NCBI RefSeq assembly: GCF_000720475.1 | Contig: NZ_JOAP01000001.1 | Span: 248,001 to 312,000, forward strand | Direction: 5' to 3' | Origin: Streptomyces aureocirculatus | GTDB taxonomy: Bacteria; Actinomycetota; Actinomycetes; Streptomycetales; Streptomycetaceae | Length of the DNA stretch: 64,000 nt | Shown: positions 60,522 through 64,000 of the stretch, in pieces | Numbering within the stretch: the stretch's first letter is position 1 | How the letters are laid out: every line of letters starts with the position of its first letter | Notes under the pieces: generated by a model | The model's database searches: none | Told to the model about the DNA's origin: nothing | The model's input: the letters and a program-made list of their open reading frames with translations, nothing else | Made by a program: the position numbers and the translations under genes

Positions 60522-61478
60522 TCAACCGTGCGGCACCACCGCGAGCGGGCACGTCACATGGCGCAGCGCCGAGTGCGCGGTCCGGCCGAGATGTGCGCCG
60601 TAGCCGCTACTGCGCCCGATGACCAGGAGCGACGCCCCGGTGGCCGCCATCAGCAACTGGTGCCCCGCGCGCCCGAAGCCGACGCGCTCGACGACGGTGA
60701 CGTGCGGATGGGCGCGCCGCCACGGCGCGAGGGCGGCGGTGAGCGCCTCCCGGCTCTTCCGTTCGAGGCCGGTGAGGTCGGAGGGGAGTACCCGATCGGG
60801 CGCGCAGGCGTCGAGGGGCGCCATCGTCCAGGCGTGCACCACGTGCAGCGGCGCGCGGCGCGCGGAGGCCGCGTCGAAGGCGTACGCGATCGGCGCGTCA
60901 CCGGAGCGCCACGGGTCGAGGCCGAGGACGACGGGCCGGTGCGGCGTGAGCTGCGAGGGCTTGCTGGCGGCGGCGGGGGTGTGCGCGTCCTTCGGGCGCT
61001 CACCGGCGCGCACGAGCACCACCGGGCCGCTCGCGCGGGCGCTCACCGCGGCGGCGACCGAACCGACCGCGAGTCCACAGGCCCCGGCGCGCCCGCGGGA
61101 GCCGAGGACAAGGGCCCCGGCCTCCGCGGCGGCGGCGATCAGCGCGGCCACCGTGGGTCCCGCGCGGTGCTGGGCGTGGATCTCCAGCGCGGGGTGTACG
61201 TACGACAGGGTGACGGCGGCCCGGTCGAGGACGCCCCGGCCGCGCTCGTCGCCGTGCGGCCTGCGCACCCGGGCGGGCGGCGCGGGGGTGGTGGTGCCCG
61301 CGTGCAGCAGGCGGAGCGGGACCCCGTGCAGCAGGGCTTCCCTGGCCGCCCAGTCCGCGGCGGCCATGCTCGCCGTGGAGCCGTCGATGCCTGCGGTGAC
61401 GACGCGGGCGCCGTCGGTCCGGGGTGGACGGGGGCGTGCGTGGTGTTGCTGTCGGGTCGTGGTGCGGCGGTGGTTCAT
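60522..61478 (-). CDS. Universal stress protein, two USP domains
   Basis: 318 residues with tandem USP domains. Each ends in the ATP-binding G-x-x-G pattern: VLGSRGRAGACGLAVGSVA (first) and VIGRSSGYGAHLGRTAHSAL (second). Domain starts are VVTAGIDGSTASMAAADWA and VVLGLDPWRSGD. In actinobacteria such proteins rise under hypoxia, stasis or redox stress. A 25-residue His/Arg-rich tail precedes the first domain. ATG 61478, 80 bp downstream of the phosphoketolase stop on the same strand, so co-transcription is likely. Confidence 0.9.
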   Translation of the reverse strand: MNHRRTTTRQQHHARPRPPRTDGARVVTAGIDGSTASMAAADWAAREALLHGVPLRLLHAGTTTPAPPARVRRPHGDERGRGVLDRAAVTLSYVHPALEIHAQHRAGPTVAALIAAAAEAGALVLGSRGRAGACGLAVGSVAAAVSARASGPVVLVRAGERPKDAHTPAAASKPSQLTPHRPVVLGLDPWRSGDAPIAYAFDAASARRAPLHVVHAWTMAPLDACAPDRVLPSDLTGLERKSREALTAALAPWRRAHPHVTVVERVGFGRAGHQLLMAATGASLLVIGRSSGYGAHLGRTAHSALRHVTCPLAVVPHG

Positions 61479-61558
61479 GGCGTGCCCCAGCGGTGGGTGA
61501 TCGGTCGGGTGCGGGGTCCGGCGGGTCCCGCGGGACCCGGGCCCCGCCGTGGTGCGGC

Positions 61559-63913
61559 TCAGTAGGGCCAGGACCAGTCCGCGACTTCGGGCAGGTCGGT
61601 GCCGTGCTCGCGGATCCAGGCGTGGTGGCGGGTGCGCTGGTCGGTCATCTCCTGGCGCAGGGCCGTGGCGCGTACGGAGAGGCCGGGGACGCGGTCGATG
61701 ACGTCCATGACCAGGCGGTACCGGTCGAGGTCGTTGCGTACGACCATGTCGAAGGGGGTGGTGGTCGTGCCCGCTTCCTTGTAGCCGCGCACATGGAGGT
61801 GGCCGTGGCCGGTGCGGCGGTAGGCAAGGCGGTGGATCAGCCACGGGTAGCCGTGGTAGGCGAAGATCACCGGCTTGTCGGTGGTGAACAGCGCGTCGTA
61901 CTCGGAGTCGGCCATGCCGTGCGGGTGTTCCTCGCGCGGCAGGAGCCGGGCGAGGTCGACGACGTTCACGACCCGCACGGCGAGTTCGGGCAGGTGCTCG
62001 CGCAGCAGGGCCGCGGCGGCGAGGGCTTCCTGGGTGGGCACGTCGCCCGCGCCCGCGAGGACCACGTCGGGGTCGCGCAGGCCGTCGTCGGTGCCGGCCC
62101 AGTCCCACACCCCCGCGCCGCGCGCGCAGTGGGCGCGGGCCGCGTCCAGGTCCAGCCAGTCGAAGCAGGGCTGTTTGCCGGCCACGATGACGTTCACGTA
62201 GTCCCTGCTGAGCAGGGCGTGTTCGGCGACGGACAGCAGGGTGTTGGCGTCCGGCGGCAGATAGACGCGGACGGCTTCGGGGCTCTTGTTCAGGACGTGG
62301 TCGACGAATCCCGGGTCCTGGTGCGAGAACCCGTTGTGGTCCTGGCGCCAGACGTGCGAGGTCAGCAGGTAGTTCAGCGAGGGGATGGGCGCGCGCCACG
62401 GCAGCGCGCGGGCCGTCCGCAGCCATTTGATGTGCTGGTTGACCATGGAGTCGACGATGTGCACGAACGCCTCGTACGAGGAGAACAGGCCGTGGCGGCC
62501 GGTGAGGAGATAGCCCTCCAGCCAGCCCTGGCAGAGATGTTCGGACAGGACCTCCATGACACGGCCGTCGGTGGCCAGGTGCTCGTCGGTGGGCAGTGTC
62601 TCGGCCTGCCAGGCCTTGCCGGTCGCCGAGTACAGCGCGCCGAGCCGGTTCGACTCCGTCTCGTCGGCGCCCATCACCCGGAAGTCACGGCGCCCCGCGG
62701 TGTCGGCCATGACCTTGGCGAGCATCGTGCCGAGCACCTTGGTCGGCTCGTGCTGGGCCGTGCCGGGCTTGTCGACGGTGACAGCGAAGTCCTCAAGGGG
62801 GCGAAGCGGCAGGGCGCGGGTGAGCAGGCCGCCGTTGGCGTGCGGGGTGGCGCCGAGGCGGCGGTCGCCGGCGGGTACGCACGACAGGACCTCGTCGGCG
62901 GGGCGTCCTTCGGAGTCGAAGAGCTCCTCCGGGCGGTAGGACCGCAGCCACGCCTCCAACTGCCGCAGGTGCTCGGGGTTCTCGCGCACTCCGGACAGCG
63001 GTACCTGGTGGGAGCGCCAGGTGCCCTCGACGGGCTCGCCGTCCACGCTCTTCGGCCCTGTCCAGCCCTTGGGGGTGCGCAGGACGATCATGGGCCAGGC
63101 CGGCCGGTGCGCCCGGGAGCCCGCGGCGCGTGCCTCGCGCTGGATCCCGGTGATCCGGTCGACGGCCCGGTCGAAGGCCGCGGCGAGCTCGCGGTGGACG
63201 GTCGCGGGGTCGTCCCCCGACACATGCAGGGGCTCGTGCCCGTAGCCGCGCAGGAGCGCGTCGAGCTCGGCCTCGGGGATACGGGACAGGAGCGTCGGAT
63301 TGGCGATCTTGTAGCCGTTGAGGTGCAGGACCGGCAGGACCGCGCCGTCGTGCACGGGGTCGAGGAACTTCGTCGAGTGCCAGCTTGTGGCGAGCGGCCC
63401 GGTCTCCGCCTCGCCGTCGCCGACCACACAGGCCACGAGCAGGTCCGGGTTGTCGAAGGCGGCGCCGTAGGCGTGCGCGAGGGAGTAGCCGAGCTCGCCG
63501 CCCTCGTGGATGGAGCCGGGCGTCTCCGGGGCCACGTGGCTCGGTACGCCGCCCGGGAAGGAGAACTGCCGGAACAGGCGCCCCATGCCCTCGGCGTCCC
63601 GGGTCACGTCCGGATAGATCTCCGTGTAGCTGCCTTCGAGCCAGGAGTTGGCGAGGACGGCGGGGCCGCCGTGGCCGGGGCCCCAGATGCACAGGGTGTC
63701 CTGGTCACGCTCCTTGATGATGCGGTTGAGGTGGGTGTGGACCAGGTTGAGGCCGGGTGAGGTGCCCCAGTGCCCGAGGAGGCGCGGCTTGATGTGCTCG
63801 GGCCGCAGCGGCTCGGTCAGGAGCGGGTTGGCAAGCAGATAGATCTGGCCCGCTGCCAGGTAGTTCGCGGCACGCCAATGGGCGTCCAGGGAGGTGACGG
63901 AGTCCTTGACCAT
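61559..63913 (-). CDS. xfp: Phosphoketolase (xylulose 5-P/fructose 6-P)
   Basis: 784 residues, full family length. ThDP enzyme splitting xylulose 5-phosphate or fructose 6-phosphate to acetyl phosphate. Signatures: [57 protein letters not shown] (ThDP/Mg), [16 protein letters not shown] and GYGHEP. The start at ATG 63913 ([14 protein letters not shown]) is chosen over longer in-frame options. With the adjacent stress protein gene it may form a carbon-overflow or low-oxygen response unit, giving acetyl phosphate and ATP via acetate kinase. Confidence 0.95.
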   Translation of the reverse strand: MVKDSVTSLDAHWRAANYLAAGQIYLLANPLLTEPLRPEHIKPRLLGHWGTSPGLNLVHTHLNRIIKERDQDTLCIWGPGHGGPAVLANSWLEGSYTEIYPDVTRDAEGMGRLFRQFSFPGGVPSHVAPETPGSIHEGGELGYSLAHAYGAAFDNPDLLVACVVGDGEAETGPLATSWHSTKFLDPVHDGAVLPVLHLNGYKIANPTLLSRIPEAELDALLRGYGHEPLHVSGDDPATVHRELAAAFDRAVDRITGIQREARAAGSRAHRPAWPMIVLRTPKGWTGPKSVDGEPVEGTWRSHQVPLSGVRENPEHLRQLEAWLRSYRPEELFDSEGRPADEVLSCVPAGDRRLGATPHANGGLLTRALPLRPLEDFAVTVDKPGTAQHEPTKVLGTMLAKVMADTAGRRDFRVMGADETESNRLGALYSATGKAWQAETLPTDEHLATDGRVMEVLSEHLCQGWLEGYLLTGRHGLFSSYEAFVHIVDSMVNQHIKWLRTARALPWRAPIPSLNYLLTSHVWRQDHNGFSHQDPGFVDHVLNKSPEAVRVYLPPDANTLLSVAEHALLSRDYVNVIVAGKQPCFDWLDLDAARAHCARGAGVWDWAGTDDGLRDPDVVLAGAGDVPTQEALAAAALLREHLPELAVRVVNVVDLARLLPREEHPHGMADSEYDALFTTDKPVIFAYHGYPWLIHRLAYRRTGHGHLHVRGYKEAGTTTTPFDMVVRNDLDRYRLVMDVIDRVPGLSVRATALRQEMTDQRTRHHAWIREHGTDLPEVADWSWPY

Positions 63914-64000
63914 GGACGGGGGACCTCGTTTCTGTCCGGTCGGTGTGGCTGCCGGGTGCGGCTGCCTGTCGGGTGCGGTCACCGGACGGTGCGGTGGCCG

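Overview
The window is very GC-rich (third codon positions almost all G or C) and dense with genes on both strands. It has GTG and TTG starts, leaderless-looking promoters, DUF397, NsdA-like, LanL and I36 protein families, and dispersed Streptomyces-type intergenic repeats. It is almost certainly chromosomal DNA from a Streptomyces species or close relative. I see no rRNA, tRNA, CRISPR array, insertion sequence or prophage. Gene content is accessory metabolism, regulation and natural-product chemistry rather than core housekeeping.

Layout, left part (1-26.6 kb): the end of one MFS exporter and a second, complete one; a stand-alone hydroxymethylbilane synthase (hemC); a two-component system; a PAS-PP2C phosphatase; an NsdA-like TPR regulator divergent from an APH-fold protein; a second APH-fold protein; an editing-domain-less threonyl-tRNA synthetase with a small ORF in front; a papain-fold toxin with an eCIS-cargo-like N-terminus; a hydrolase; two VOC proteins, one behind a near-perfect 22-bp palindrome; a secreted amidase, an I36 inhibitor and a lipoprotein; a CGNR regulator carrying a coding minisatellite, divergent from a leucine-rich-repeat protein; and an iron-box region (ornithine N-hydroxylase, HTH protein, amidohydrolase).

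Middle part (26.7-51 kb): a broad acyl-CoA catabolic island. It holds two Cys-less thiolase-like proteins plus a duplicated DUF35 protein (Ltp2/DUF35 aldolase pattern), an enoyl-CoA hydratase, four adenylate-forming acyl/aryl-CoA ligases (one with a TTA codon, one fused at its 3' end to a dead GH5 cellulase), a nitronate monooxygenase, a FAD monooxygenase, an M20 amidohydrolase, a TetR regulator and a phytoene-desaturase-like oxidoreductase. An exported Ntn acylase, a Ser/Thr kinase with TPRs and an MpaB-type oxygenase are interspersed. A KstR-type operator precedes the acyl-CoA dehydrogenase at 57.4 kb. Together these suggest uptake and beta-oxidation-like breakdown of steroid side chains, branched acyl chains or aromatic acids.

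Right part (51.8-64 kb): the most novel locus is a compact RiPP operon on the minus strand. A radical SAM protein overlaps a class IV lanthipeptide synthetase (LanL) by 4 bp, and a 33-residue precursor peptide gene starts 6 bp after lanL. A self-contained MFS/TetR efflux pair with matching operators follows, then a VOC protein, a two-domain universal stress protein and phosphoketolase. The window ends just upstream of phosphoketolase.
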